In this document: one piece after another, positions 34,228-44,399 of the stretch
Layout of the letters: each line of letters begins with the position of its first letter
Position numbering within the stretch: the stretch's first letter is position 1
NCBI GenBank assembly: GCA_021234155.1
Contig: JAJEKV010000183.1
Location: 312,001 to 376,000, forward strand
Reading direction: 5' to 3'
Length of the DNA stretch: 64,000 nucleotides
DNA from: Isoetes taiwanensis
Taxonomy: Eukaryota; Streptophyta; Lycopodiopsida; Isoetales; Isoetaceae
Notes under the pieces: generated by a model
Database searches by the model: none
What the model saw: the letters and a program-made list of their open reading frames with translations, nothing else
Told to the model about the DNA's origin: nothing
Position numbers and translations under genes: made by a program

Positions 34228-36259
34228 ACTTTAACCGGCAGGGTCCGAGACTGCTTTAGCAGCCACAAAGAAAATCTGCATCAGCAGAGCTCCTGTTTGG
34301 GTGACGCGATTCAAGATTTAAGCAGCAAGATTTAAGATTCAAGCAGCGATTTAAGCAGCCTTCAAGACTGCAAGGCTAGAGCTCCAAGACTAGCGCAATC
34401 GTCATGGTGTTAGAACCTTGTTTTTGACAAGGTTTTTGCTACCATGACCAAACAAAATCAGGCGCAGCCATGGCCCAGCTGCACAAACAAAGTCCATTCA
34501 AAAGGCTGAACGGCATAAAACAGGGTCTGAATGGAATAAAGTATCCCTTCAAAAGCATTCAGGTTCAGAGCTCGGCTTTCGTAGATGGTTTGGTCGAAAA
34601 TGGGCTACAGAGGAGAAATGCTAGGGTTTGGATGATTTGCGGGCGATTTTAGAGCTTGGCGGCAGCTGCAGCGATGGCAGCCTCTGCAACATGCTCTACC
34701 TTGATTTTGTTTTTGTCATGGTAGTGCAAGGCCAGAGCTCCAATTTAAGCAAAGCCTTCAAGACGGCCGGCCAGAGCTCTGTCTTCGCTGAGATGCTTGT
34801 TTGGCAAATATTTGATAGCTGAGATGCTTGGCAGATGGTTTATCAAGATAAATAGATGGTTTATCAAGATAAACAGGACGAATATGAGCTTTTACAGCTA
34901 ATAACTATTTCAATCTAACGGCTAGGATCGAAAGTAGTCGAGCAACTGCCGGTTAAGGGCTGTGTGGCATCGAGAACAAGGTTCAGGAGATCTTCTCTTG
35001 AAATTTCTCTCTTTCCAACTTCCTTGTGACAAATTTACTTCATTGGGTTCGTTTTGACATCTACTCCATTTCTCTGTTTCTTGATATCGTTCTGAATGCG
35101 TGTTCTGAATGCCATTCTGACGGCATGTTGCCCTCGATTTGTCTGATTAACCAAACAATGTTATGAATGCGTTGCAGAGCATTATCTTCAGTATTAGAAA
35201 ACACAAAAAAAAATAAAAAAATAAAAACAGCTCATGCATGCCAAGTGTTTGCAGAATTAGACAGAGAGAATATTTTTTCTTCCGACCATTTTCGGCCCCT
35301 TCACAGCAAGAAACCCACAGAACTTGAACTCCATTAGTATTAAAAAACTATGAAAATGGAGATGGAGACACGAAATTAAGACAAATGGATTTGGCTTATA
35401 AGCTATCGACGCACACAGGTCGCCTAGCAAGCTTCACGAAAAGCAAAACTCATCACTTTAAAGCTACACAACTACAATACATGGTTTAACTAAGATCAAT
35501 CGTCCTATTACTATCTCAAAGCTAATCCCTCTTTCTGTATTCTTTTTATCTCTTTTTTGTATTTTGTCTTGGAAACATTTACTGCATTTTTAGCATTTTT
35601 AGAACCCATTGAAATATGAAAATACTGATAATGATTATATATGTTCCCATCCTTTTCGAAGTAATCCACATCTGTGTTGTGATGTAAGTTATCACTATTG
35701 TGCTGCGCGAAGTCCCAATAAGCCCATCTATATTTATTATGGCTCACTTTCTCCCTTTCCTCTATGTTAATTCTTGCTTTCTTGCATCCAGTAATTTATT
35801 CTCGTTATTGTATTTTTTTGTTTGATTTCCTACCGCCATTTTTTAGTACTTGTTGAATAGCGGCAATAATTGATTATAGTGTACTTTAAATTTTTTTTGT
35901 CTTGGGAAAATGGGAATTGGTTACTAAATTTTGTTTGCAGGAACTATCTAATTCAAAATTATAATTTCCGATTGAGTGAGAAAACTACAGGAAATTTTCC
36001 GATAGGAGGAAATAGGTATGCTGAGCTGGCAGAAAATTTAAGGCAAGCTGGCGATACATAAAATTCCACACAATTTTTATTCATCAAAATTAATGCTTTG
36101 AAACTTCCATGAAATACTCCTTTTGAAACTTCTAGGATGGATAGTTACGAGATTGTTGGAGGAAGGGGCACAGCAGAGTGAAGAACTGCTAGCAATGCCC
36201 TCCTTTATGGCCTATCTTATCTTTCTCCTGCTCTTCTTTGTTTCCTTGGCCTCTGCCAA

Positions 36260-37404
36260 TGAAACGCACAAATGACGTGCTAGCTATACTCGCCACCCAA
36301 CCACGAGCTCAGCACAGAAACTGAATGCCCCTTGAGCTCTCCCCCGAGCCTCTTTATAGCTAGCAGCCCTCTATGCATGCATGCAACCTCTTAGGGATGC
36401 ATGCAACCCCTCTATGGATGCATGCAACCCCTCTCTCGGGCGCCCACGCCCGTGTCTATTGCATTCCCTCCCCCTTGACATCGCAGCAGTCCTCTGCTGC
36501 AAGGGGACTAGAGTCCTTTTGCCATCTTAGCATAATCTTTTCTTGGCCCTCTTTTAGGCCGGCTACTAGAAGCCTCCCCAATGTCTTGTGCCTGCCGGGC
36601 GTTATATTCATGCAGAATATCGGAATAGGCCTCTAATAAATTGCCACGAACCCATGAAGCGTCCTCCAAAGGCCTATTGACAAACTTAACCAAATATTGC
36701 TTAGAACCACTAGTGGATTTATCATTCAAATGAGACATTAATCGAGGCACCAACTTAAGGTCTTTCTTGCGCGCGTCCTTCTTAAAGTGGCCTTTGTGAA
36801 TCCTCATCCATACCCAATCACATTCCTTAAAAGTCATTTGCATGCATCATAAGTTGTTAAGTTATTTGAACAAGGAATAAAGTGGGCTTGCTTAGTCAAA
36901 CAATCCACAACTGTCCAAATCATATTATTCTTCCGAGAGCAATGCTAGCAAAATTCTTAACAAATTGTCTATAATAACTGCAAATGCAAATAGTATTCTT
37001 CCAAAGACTTGCAACACACATATGCCAAGAATTGTCCTTTTTCCTGACCAATAAAACTGGTGCACCAAAAGGTGAAGAACTATGTCGAATCAAACCAGCT
37101 TGAAGTAACTCAGCAAGTTGGCACTTAATCTCAGATTATTGCCCATGCATTCTCCGATAAGGAGCGTGATTAGGGGGTTCCTTTCCCGGCAAAAGATCAA
37201 TTTTGTGGTCTTCTGGCCGCTGAACTCGCCACCCAACCACAAGCTCAGCACAGAAACTGAATGCCCCTTGAGCTCTCCCCCGAGCCTCTTTATAGCTAGC
37301 AGCCCTCTATGCATGCATGCAACCTCTTAGGGATGCATGCAACCCCTCTATGGATGCATGCAACCCCTCTCTTCTCTGGACGTCCACGTCCAGTGTCTAT
37401 TGCA
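36260..37404 (-). mobile_element. Internally deleted Ty3/gypsy chromovirus, complete with LTRs and target duplications
   Basis: GCCAA at 36255-36259 is repeated at 37405-37409. The 3' LTR (minus orientation) is 36260-36463, TGAAACGC...TCTATTGCA. The 5' LTR is 37224-37404, missing about 28 bp at its inner end. They share long identical stretches (for example GAGCCTCTTTATAGCTAGCA, which contains the TATA box of the LTR on the minus strand, CTATAAAGAGG). A purine tract (AAGGGGGAGGGAA, minus, 36464-36476) adjoins the 3' LTR. Between them lie shortened pol pieces in minus order: RT start, a scrap of RNase H, integrase core, integrase end with chromodomain. There is no primer-binding site. The element jumped into the receptor kinase gene. 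Confidence 0.92.
36508..37223 (-). pseudogene. Chromovirus pol remnants (RT start, integrase scraps, chromodomain)
   Basis: At 37215-37020 the minus strand encodes the RT start (KIDLLPGKEPPNHAPYRRM, then [19 protein letters not shown]). Then comes a short [12 protein letters not shown] scrap and an integrase-core phrase, IWTVVDCLTKQAHFIP (about 36930-36885). The frame 36843-36508 is open. It starts in the integrase end (TFKECDWVWMRI) and continues into a chromodomain: QYLVKFVNRPLEDASWVRGN, then AYSDILHEY. Chromodomains direct chromoviruses to particular chromatin. Large internal deletions removed gag, protease, most of RT and the integrase catalytic core. Confidence 0.85.
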
Positions 37405-37604
37405 GCCAATTTCATCTTTGATCCCTTCAATGATGCAAATGTCTCCTGCGTCCGCCTTGGGGACGTAAAGACACAACTTACAGTCTAGGCAAAGTTTATT
37501 ACAAGCAGCCCTTTAGATTTAAGAATGCAACCGCTGCAGCATCCTTCTCTACAGTCATCGACTTTCTCATCACCACCAATGCCAGTCTTTGCCCTGGCGA
37601 TGGC

Positions 37605-39293
37605 ATGGCTTTCTTCATCCAATCTGATCCGACACAATCGATAGGAGGAGGATCGTTTGGCCTAAATGGCACTGTCGATAACCCCTTCGTTGCAGTGGAG
37701 TTTGATACTTACCTTAATCTGTATAACACAGACGCCAACATAAAAGATTGTGGTTCTGAGTGTACCAGTAATCATTCTTCTTTCCATGTTGGGATAGATT
37801 TGAATACTAGTATGCATTCTGTCAACCACACCTGCTATCGAAATCTTACAAAAGGGAAGCAAAGGGCATGGATCGATTATGATGCACAGACTCAACTCCT
37901 TGAATTGAGAATCACCCAACAAAGCAATTCTCGTCCTTCTGCAGCTATTGTTTCTTATCATGTAGATCTGTTTACATTGTTTCAAAATAATGATTCCATG
38001 TATGTTGGGTTGTCTGCAACTACCGGTTCTGCAGGAGAATTACATACAGTTTCTTATTGGAGCTTTAATATTGCCCAACTTCAAATTCCTTCAAATTCCA
38101 GTAAGAATACTCGACGCACTCTTATCATTGCGTTTGCCATTACCATACCTGCTGCCTGTGCCTTAATTGCTTGCTTGGTCTGCATCAAGAGGGCCCAAAT
38201 AAGGAAAAAACATGATGATAATGTGCCACAAATGCCAGAAATTCCTGTTCCAAGATATAGCTACGCAGATCTAAGTCTATCCACCAAACGGTTTAGCAAG
38301 AGCGAGATACTTGGAAAGGGAGGATATGGAAGTGTGTATAAAGGGATGTTGCCGAGTGACGGATCCATGGTAGCTGTTAAGGTCATGGCTGTAGAAGGAC
38401 TCCATCAATTCCTGGCAGAACTCTCTGTAATAGGGCGCCTAAAGCACAAGAATCTGGTGGGCTTGAGAGGTTGGTGTTACAACCAGGAAAAATTGATTTT
38501 GGTTTATGATTACATGCCAAATGGGAGTCTGGATCAACATCTGTTTTCAAAAGAAAGATTGTTGTCATGGAGTCAAAGATATGAAATAGTAAAGGGAATA
38601 GGAGAGGGATTATTGTTCTTGCACTGTGGATGGGAGCAGAGGATAGTGCACAGAGATATCAAAGCTGCAAATGTGCTTCTAGATGGTAAATTCTGTGCTC
38701 GTTTAGGTGATTTTGGGCTCTCAAAGCTAATGGAAGACAATAAAACACAACAGACCATGACACAGGCAGGTACCAGGGGTTACATTGCACCGGAATTAGC
38801 CTACATGGGCAGAGCGAACGAGAAGTCTGATATCTACAGTTTTGGGGTTCTTCTTCTGGAGATAGCTTGTGGAAAATCTGTTCTTGGTTCTACATCTGGT
38901 CTTAGTTCTGCTTCAGAGACCCAAGAATACCAGTTTCTGTTGGATTGGGTTTGGCAGGCCCATGCCATGGATGCTTTGCTTGGAGTTGCGGATCCCAGAC
39001 TTAATTCGGAATATAATCAAGATGAAATGCGTGTAGTTTTGTGTTTGGGGTTGATTTGCAGCCACCCAGATGCAGATCGGAGGCCTAGCATGAAAGAATG
39101 CTGCCAGATACTTAACTATGGAGCTGTTCTTCCAGATCTGCCCATTTCAAAACCAACCGTGACCTTTGGTGATCACCAAGTACTTTCGTCTCCAATCTTT
39201 TCTCAATCGTCAGGATTTAAAGGAGAGAGCAGTGGCATCTATAGCAGTGATAATTCAGACAGATCTAGTGTCGCCCTTCTTCATCACACTTAG
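37605..39293 (+). CDS. L-type lectin receptor-like kinase: most of the lectin domain, transmembrane segment and kinase
   Basis: Open frame of 562 codons from ATG 37605, although the frame is already open from 37434. Lectin part (residues 1-165): GDGMAFF, VAVEFDTYLN (metal-binding Asp), HVGIDLN. A transmembrane helix follows (about 172-193, IIAFAITIPAACALIACLVC), then the kinase (about 235-505): glycine loop GKGGYGSVYKG, Lys in VAVKV, Glu in FLAEL, catalytic HRDIKAANVLLD, DFGLSKL, APEL, and DIYSFGVLLLEI. All canonical catalytic residues are present, so the kinase could be active if expressed. Such receptors sit in the plasma membrane and act in defence or development. The intact gene would start at 36195, but signal peptide and lectin N-terminus are separated by an inserted retroelement and a frameshift. 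Either this is a recent pseudogene or a shortened product is made. The final 49 bp are duplicated in tandem. Confidence 0.92.
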   Translation: MAFFIQSDPTQSIGGGSFGLNGTVDNPFVAVEFDTYLNLYNTDANIKDCGSECTSNHSSFHVGIDLNTSMHSVNHTCYRNLTKGKQRAWIDYDAQTQLLELRITQQSNSRPSAAIVSYHVDLFTLFQNNDSMYVGLSATTGSAGELHTVSYWSFNIAQLQIPSNSSKNTRRTLIIAFAITIPAACALIACLVCIKRAQIRKKHDDNVPQMPEIPVPRYSYADLSLSTKRFSKSEILGKGGYGSVYKGMLPSDGSMVAVKVMAVEGLHQFLAELSVIGRLKHKNLVGLRGWCYNQEKLILVYDYMPNGSLDQHLFSKERLLSWSQRYEIVKGIGEGLLFLHCGWEQRIVHRDIKAANVLLDGKFCARLGDFGLSKLMEDNKTQQTMTQAGTRGYIAPELAYMGRANEKSDIYSFGVLLLEIACGKSVLGSTSGLSSASETQEYQFLLDWVWQAHAMDALLGVADPRLNSEYNQDEMRVVLCLGLICSHPDADRRPSMKECCQILNYGAVLPDLPISKPTVTFGDHQVLSSPIFSQSSGFKGESSGIYSSDNSDRSSVALLHHT

Positions 39294-39342
39294 CAGTGAT
39301 AATTCAGACAGATCTAGTGTCGCCCTTCTTCTTCAAACAGAT
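39242..39342 (+). repeat. 49-bp tandem duplication at the end of the receptor kinase gene
   Basis: TAGCAGTGATAATTCAGACA and the following 29 bases (39242-39290) are repeated from 39291. The first copy encodes the last residues of the kinase; the second lies after the stop. A third copy is found at about 42940. Confidence 0.9.
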
Positions 39343-39520
39343 TCAGTGCCACTTAACTGTGTCTGTCTACTCGCAAATGAGTCTTGGAATATCATTTACA
39401 GAAGAAGTGTTTCTTTGCTAAACATGTTTGAAGTTTTAAATTCGAAGTCCTTTTTACGACGAAGGCAATGCTTTGAGACTCTAAGGGTTGATGGGCTCCT
39501 AAGGGCGGTTCCTTCAAAGT

Positions 39521-39622
39521 GAGGTTAACCTCCTCCTCGAGGGGATTATGCAAAATAACCCTCGAGGCCGGCAGGCCGAGAGGGTTATTTTGCATGATCC
39601 CCGAGAAGAGGAGGTTGACCTC
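39521..39622. mobile_element. 102-bp foldback element, second member
   Basis: The arms start GAGGTTAACCTCC and end GGAGGTTGACCTC, about 49 bp each. They include GGATTATGCAAAATAACCCT, matched by AGGGTTATTTTGCATGATCC, around a small centre (GCCGGCAGGC). Length and right flank match the element at 34126-34227. Confidence 0.8.
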
Positions 39623-40926
39623 CCTTAACCACTTGTCCGAGCAGGTTAAATTAGACTGAGGAAGAATCAGAGCTGCTGATTAGGTGCCTGAACAGAACTG
39701 AAAATGGAATTTTGGGCTTCTCCAGACCCTTTGCTCAATGCCAACAGATTTAGTTTATGAGAAGCTGAATCGTGGAATTAGATGTCTGGATATACGAGAG
39801 TCCAATCTGACGCCCAGATCTGTCATGGAATTCTTCGCAGCTAAGATACAGTTCAAGTTGTGTAGACGAGATGAAGAAATTTTTGACAGAAACCATCATT
39901 CTTGAATTTAGAATAGTGCGTGGGCAGAAAGATCCTGCCCAATTTTGGTAAAAATTGGTTAGCTGAGTTAAAGTCGGATCTAGTCCATGCAGACAAAAGC
40001 ATTTTTGAGGCCAAATTACCGATCTACTGTCCAAAAGGGTAATCTGCATATGGAAATTCCAGTATTCTCCAGTTCTAGTCTAGCAACAGGGGATCCCCTG
40101 TTTGGCCCCAATTTTTTAAAGAATAGTTGGGTCGATACAGATCTTCTGCCTATGACATTCAACTCGAATTTGGAGCATCTGGGTTGATCAGAAATTATTT
40201 CTAGAGTGGAACGTACCTGTACTCCCCCGATTTCAAGCCTGGTCATTACAGTTCATGGCATTTGCCGGATTTTTCATATCTCAGGCTTTTAGAAATGGGC
40301 TTGAGCTATAGATGTCTGTATCGACGGTGTGACAGCCATCGCAAAGCAGAGCAGTGAGTACCGGTGTGACAGCCATCGCAAAGCAGAGCATAGAAACATA
40401 GAACCAAACCAGAGCGGCACCAGATTCTGTTCAAACCAGAGCCATAGAAACATAACAGAATGGAGAGAGAAACATCGCAAAACAGGAACAGAGCCATGGC
40501 ACAAGAAGAGAACACGATTATCGCCATAATACCTCGAATATTCGAATCTTCTAGAGATTACCGCAGTAATCACACGAATATTCTATAAGAGAAGAATATT
40601 CCAAGAGTTATGCATTATAACCCTGATTCAATCGGACGGTGGAGAGCGGCTGGATCTGGTTAACCTGCAAGGACAAGTGGTTAAGGGCAGGGGCCGATGT
40701 AATGGAGATTGTAGGTAAAATAAAGAGCTATCAATATAATTGTGTCCATTGCCAAATGTCGAGATTGGTTTGAATATGAATAATGGAATGTGCAAGTTGG
40801 AATAGAATGGGTAGATAATGGAGTAATAGATGGTTTGGGATTGCATAGGGTTTAGGGTATTAGTTGCTAATTATGATGATTTAAGATTTTGTGGAAAGGT
40901 AGCAGATCTATTGTGTAGTCAACGCA
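39623..40926. other. No gene seen; short tandem repeat
   Basis: No recognisable coding domain. A 37-bp tandem repeat starting GGTGTGACAGCCATCGCAAA lies at 40326 and 40363. A stretch at 40790-40870 (AAGTTGGAATAGAATGGG...) resembles 43425-43505, marking another dispersed repeat. Confidence 0.4.
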
Positions 40927-41655
40927 GTTGCAATTGGAGTGTAGTAGATAATTGGGTATTGGAATTGATGTTTAATGGGTCTATGTGCAATGAGAGGTGA
41001 AAGATGGGTGTAGGTAACAATTGCGTGCTCATGGTATTTATTAGTTTACAATGGATAACGTTCTTTCCAAGCTTAGAAAAACAAAGCACGTTGATGCAAG
41101 ATATACATAATGGAATCATAGTCGCACATTGATAGGATTATGGCTACAAGAAATTTATCGTAGCGGCTGCGGCTACCACGAACATTTCTTTGCAAGAAGC
41201 CAAAATGAACTCTCTCTATCTTTCTCTCTCTATTCTCTTGGGGCAATACAACTAGATATATGAGGATGTGTTCTTTAATATCCACCATTGAATGTTGGTG
41301 GTCAATAGTGTTTGCTCATTAACTTGCTAGAACAATCTAAATAACTTTTGCTGAGTGGTATATACCAACACTGCCCCAAGTTGTCTCCATCTCATCTTCT
41401 TCTAAACTACTTGCTAAGTATATATACCAACCGCCATAACTTGACTCAAATTGTCTCCATCTTATCTTCTTCTAAACTAATTGTTGAGTGGTCTATATCA
41501 ACTGCCATAACTTGCCCCAAGTCGTCTCCATCTCGTCTTCTTCTAAATTAATAGCCATACCCCTTTCTATCTTGCTCTTTTCTAACAAATTGCCATATTT
41601 CCAAACCTGACAACATGTCCCATACTAAAAGTTGCTCCATTATGTCTTCTTCTAG
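40927..41655 (+). repeat. LINE-associated 5' repeat region, second copy
   Basis: Inverted relative of 31600-32216. It contains a decayed hairpin-CTTG structure on the minus strand (CTTG at 41150-41147) and three tandem copies, each roughly 70-80 bp, of a unit with TTGTCTCCATCTCATCTTCT (about 41387, 41452 and 41523). It directly precedes the LINE coding remnant. A third partial copy lies at 43420-44262. Confidence 0.75.
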
Positions 41656-41659
41656 AGTG

Positions 41660-42850
41660 TAGGGACACAAACACTGGCTCCGCCAGATCACAGACTCTGC
41701 ACTACACCCACACGCAGTGAGATAGTATCGCCTCTTCCTTAAAGCTAAGAAAGCCAGGCACATTGCAGCGCATCAAAGGGAAATGTTCTATCTCCTGGAC
41801 TGTCATCCCAGAATCTTGTGGCGAAGAGTGCTCAAAAAGCCAGTACAGCCCACAGGGGACATCACTCCCGAGCAGTGGCGGCAATACTTGCAACAGCTAT
41901 ACGACCCTCAGGGTGTACAAGAAGCATTACCCTCACAAGAAGGCCCGGTGCTGGAAATCGCAGACGTTGAGAAGGGCTTACAACTTCTTGCCAATGCGAA
42001 AGCCCTAGATCTGGATGGTATGGAGGCATAGTTGCTGAAGTGGGCAAGGCCTTATTCAATAGGGCATTACAGGAAGGTTTCCCGCCGCAATGGACCATGA
42101 GCACAGTGATTTCCATCTACAAGGCCGGCGCTCTACACTACCCAGCCAATTACCGAACAATCATGGTGGGTTCGGTGTTTGTAAAACTGCTATCCGGGAT
42201 TATCGAGTAGCAAATAACAGGCTGCGCAGAGGCAGCAGAGGTGGGGGCCCTCATCTAGGCAGGATTCAAGCCCCGACGCTACCATTGATCACGTCTTCAT
42301 GTTGCGAACCTTGGTTGCAGACCGCAAGAACCACCAGCAGCACCTCTATTGTTGCTTCATGGGCTTCGCCAAGGCCTTTGACACAGTGCATCGAGAAAAG
42401 CTATGGGCAAGATTGAGACATCTGGGAGCTCCTACAGATTTGCAGAATGTAGTGTACAGGCTGTATGGGACATGTTCAGGATGGTTGCAGCCAGCAAGCC
42501 AACCATTCGATAGCAGTATTAAGGTCCGCCAGGGATGCCCTCTCTCCAACACAGTTTGGGCTCTATATTGATTAGTTGGGAACCTGGTTCGCTAACAATG
42601 CGGGCGATGGAGCTCATCTTATGCACCAGATCATTATGCAGCTAACATATGCTAATGATGTGGACCTCCTAGCTTACATATAGTGGACATACAACGCCAT
42701 CTTGATGCCCTGGATACATTCTGCCAGATGACTAATATGTGCGTCAACTTGGCCAAGACTAAGGTGGTCCTCATATCATCCTCACATCAGCGAGGACCCC
42801 TCCTTCAGTTATCGAGGGCCCACCTATAAATATTTGGGAGTGGAGTTTCC
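41660..42850 (+). pseudogene. LINE (non-LTR retrotransposon) reverse-transcriptase remnant, copy 2
   Basis: Following the frame across shifts gives HWLRQITDSALHPHAVR, a helical linker (REMFYLLDCHPRILWRRVLK), ADVEKGLQLLANAKALDLDG, then RT motifs: NYRTIMVGSVFVKLLSGIIE, FMLRTLVADRKNHQQHLYC, FMGFAKAFDTVHREKLWARL, KVRQGCPLS, and TYANDVDLLAY. In active LINEs the catalytic blocks are F-x-D-x-x-K-A-F-D and Y/F-A-D-D. Here the first Asp is Gly and the A-D-D reads A-N-D, so two catalytic aspartates are lost in addition to stops and frameshifts. KYLGVEF marks the end of the thumb region at about 42820-42850. It is terminated by a copy of the receptor kinase 3' end. Confidence 0.88.
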
Positions 42851-42889
42851 TTCTATACTATGCACTGGGAACGGAGTTTTCTTCAATCT

Positions 42890-42980
42890 TTTCTCTATCT
42901 TCAATAAAGGACAGAGCAGTGGCATCTATAGCAGTGATAATTCAGACAGATCTAGTGTCGCCCTTCTTCATCACACTTAA
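42890..42980 (+). pseudogene. Detached copy of the receptor kinase 3' end
   Basis: Encodes SSGIYSSDNSDRSSVALLHH and a stop, identical or nearly so to the C-terminus of the gene ending at 39293. Some 3' similarity continues (TTGCAAATAAGTCTGGAA against TCGCAAATGAGTCTTGGAA). It has no kinase domain. It lies directly after the LINE remnant, so it is either the end of a tandem gene copy overwritten by LINE insertion or a copy moved with the LINE. Confidence 0.85.
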
Positions 42981-43158
42981 CCAGAATTCTATCTGTGGTA
43001 AATACATACACGTATGTAACTTAAGTCTGTATACTTGCAAATAAGTCTGGAAACACCATTGCTTTTGGAAAGTGTCATTTATCCGCGTTGTTTTCTAGGC
43101 AATATAAGGGCCACGTCTGAAGGATTGAGTTCACCTTAGAAATGAATACGGAACAGGT

Positions 43159-43256
43159 AATTCTTGCCGGCAGAAAATTTCGAGGCGAAAGCCCTGGTGA
43201 GATGTGGTAGCCGCAAGCCTGGGCGCGCGCCCTAAAATTTTCTGCTGGCAGAATTT
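43159..43256. repeat. Inverted repeat with GC-rich centre
   Basis: AATTCTTGCCGGCAGAAAAT at the left pairs with the right arm ATTTTCTGCTGGCAGAATTT, about 22 bp with one gap and one mismatch. The centre contains GGGCGCGCGCCC. It could be a small foldback element. Confidence 0.7.
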
Positions 43257-43419
43257 CTTGACAAAAAAATCTCTGGCCTGATGTTTTCGGTGTTCGAAGC
43301 TTTTTCCGGCAATTTTATCGCACCAAAAACCAATAGTGCATCAACGACAATTTTCACTTTTTAAAAACAAAATGAAAAACGCCGAAATATTAGACCGACA
43401 TTTTTTTTCGAATAATGTA

Positions 43420-44262
43420 ATGTGTAAGTTGGAATAGGATGGGAAGATAATGGAGCAACAAATGGTATGAATTGCATAGAGTTTGGTTGCTGATTGTGAT
43501 CAAGCCTTAAATTTGAACATTGCAAAGCCAGTTAAGAGGCCTTTGGCCTCAATACTCATCGGATGCAACAATGCAAAAAAATCAATTGCCAATACCATTA
43601 ATTAATAGTCGTACCAACCACCACCAGCATTAAACATTGAAAAGAAATAGAATCTTCTACGAGAAGATTTTGTGACCAACATTATTTGCCACACTTTTCC
43701 TCATCCTCAGTCCCGTTGTTTCGAGTCTTGCGACCCGATGCTACCAATGACTCATTCTTCTGAGAAAAACATGGGGTCCAATTTCTTTACATATAAGGGG
43801 CTATCAACCAAATTTCTCAAGTAATTCATGTGCTTATACAAAATTGCAAACGAGTATAACCCTTCCCCAATCAATTTAAAGGACTTAGCATGCACTCTTC
43901 TAGAAAAACATAAGGTTCATTTTCTCTATATATAATGGGCCATCCACTAAGGTCCCAACATTCCATGTACTTAAACAAAAAATGCAAACAATATGGCCCT
44001 CCATCAATCAATTTAAAAGACTTAGTACTCATTCTTCTAAGAAAAACATCGGGTCCAATTTCTCTACTCTCTCTCTCTCTCTTCCCTTGGGGTCATGCAA
44101 CTAGATATACGAGTTTGTATTCTTTGTAGTCCTAATATCCACCACTGAATATTTATGGTCGACAGTGGTTGTCCAGCAATTTGCTAAGCAATCTCAATTA
44201 CTTTTATTGAGAGGTATTTACGAACTGCTATAACTTGCTCCAAGTGGTCTCCATCTATTTCG
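43420..44262 (+). repeat. Third, more diverged copy of the LINE-associated repeat region
   Basis: 43425-43505 resembles 40790-40870. 44065-44255 (CCCTTGGGGTCATGCAACTAG, ATATCCACCACTGAATATT, CTTGCTCCAAGTGGTCTCCATCT) resembles 41225-41400. The hairpin segment is not preserved. Other parts (43620-44040) contain repeated phrases of the type GAAAAACAT...GGTCCAATTTCT (43763, 44041) seen twice or more. Confidence 0.55.
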
Positions 44263-44399
44263 TATCAATCCTGTTGTCTGTCATCAATTGAGTGCTCCTT
44301 CTTAGTGGCTACCTGTGGAAAATAATCTCCCCCTTTGCGCCTCTGTCCATCCATTGATTCAGCGACGTTGGAGGTTAACAGGAATCTTGACAATTGCCG

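Larger units (their letters stand above)
32217..36194. other. No gene seen; two inverted-repeat structures inside
   Basis: No recognisable coding domain over about 4 kb. Two structures are listed separately: the perfect inverted repeat at 33337-33399 and the foldback at 34126-34227. A minus-strand frame at 35511-35747 is Asn/Tyr/Lys-rich and unrecognised. The last part (about 35900-36194) should hold the promoter and 5' leader of the receptor kinase, but no clear TATA box was assigned. Confidence 0.4.
36195..37604 (+). pseudogene. Broken 5' part of the L-type lectin receptor kinase gene (signal peptide and start of lectin domain)
   Basis: ATG 36195 opens a classic signal peptide (MAYLIFLLLFFVSLASA) ending at a chromovirus insertion after 36259. 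On the other side, from 37405, the frame resumes at the duplicated GCCAA and reads NFIFDPFNDANVSCVRLGD, the expected start of a legume-type lectin domain. It meets a TAG at 37486. The next lectin segment (YSLGKVYYKQPFRF) continues one frame over and joins the long open frame of the kinase. Besides the 1145-bp insertion there is therefore a one-base-type frameshift between about 37440 and 37486, possibly with loss of a few residues. No intron signals are needed: L-type lectin kinases are usually intronless. Confidence 0.85.
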
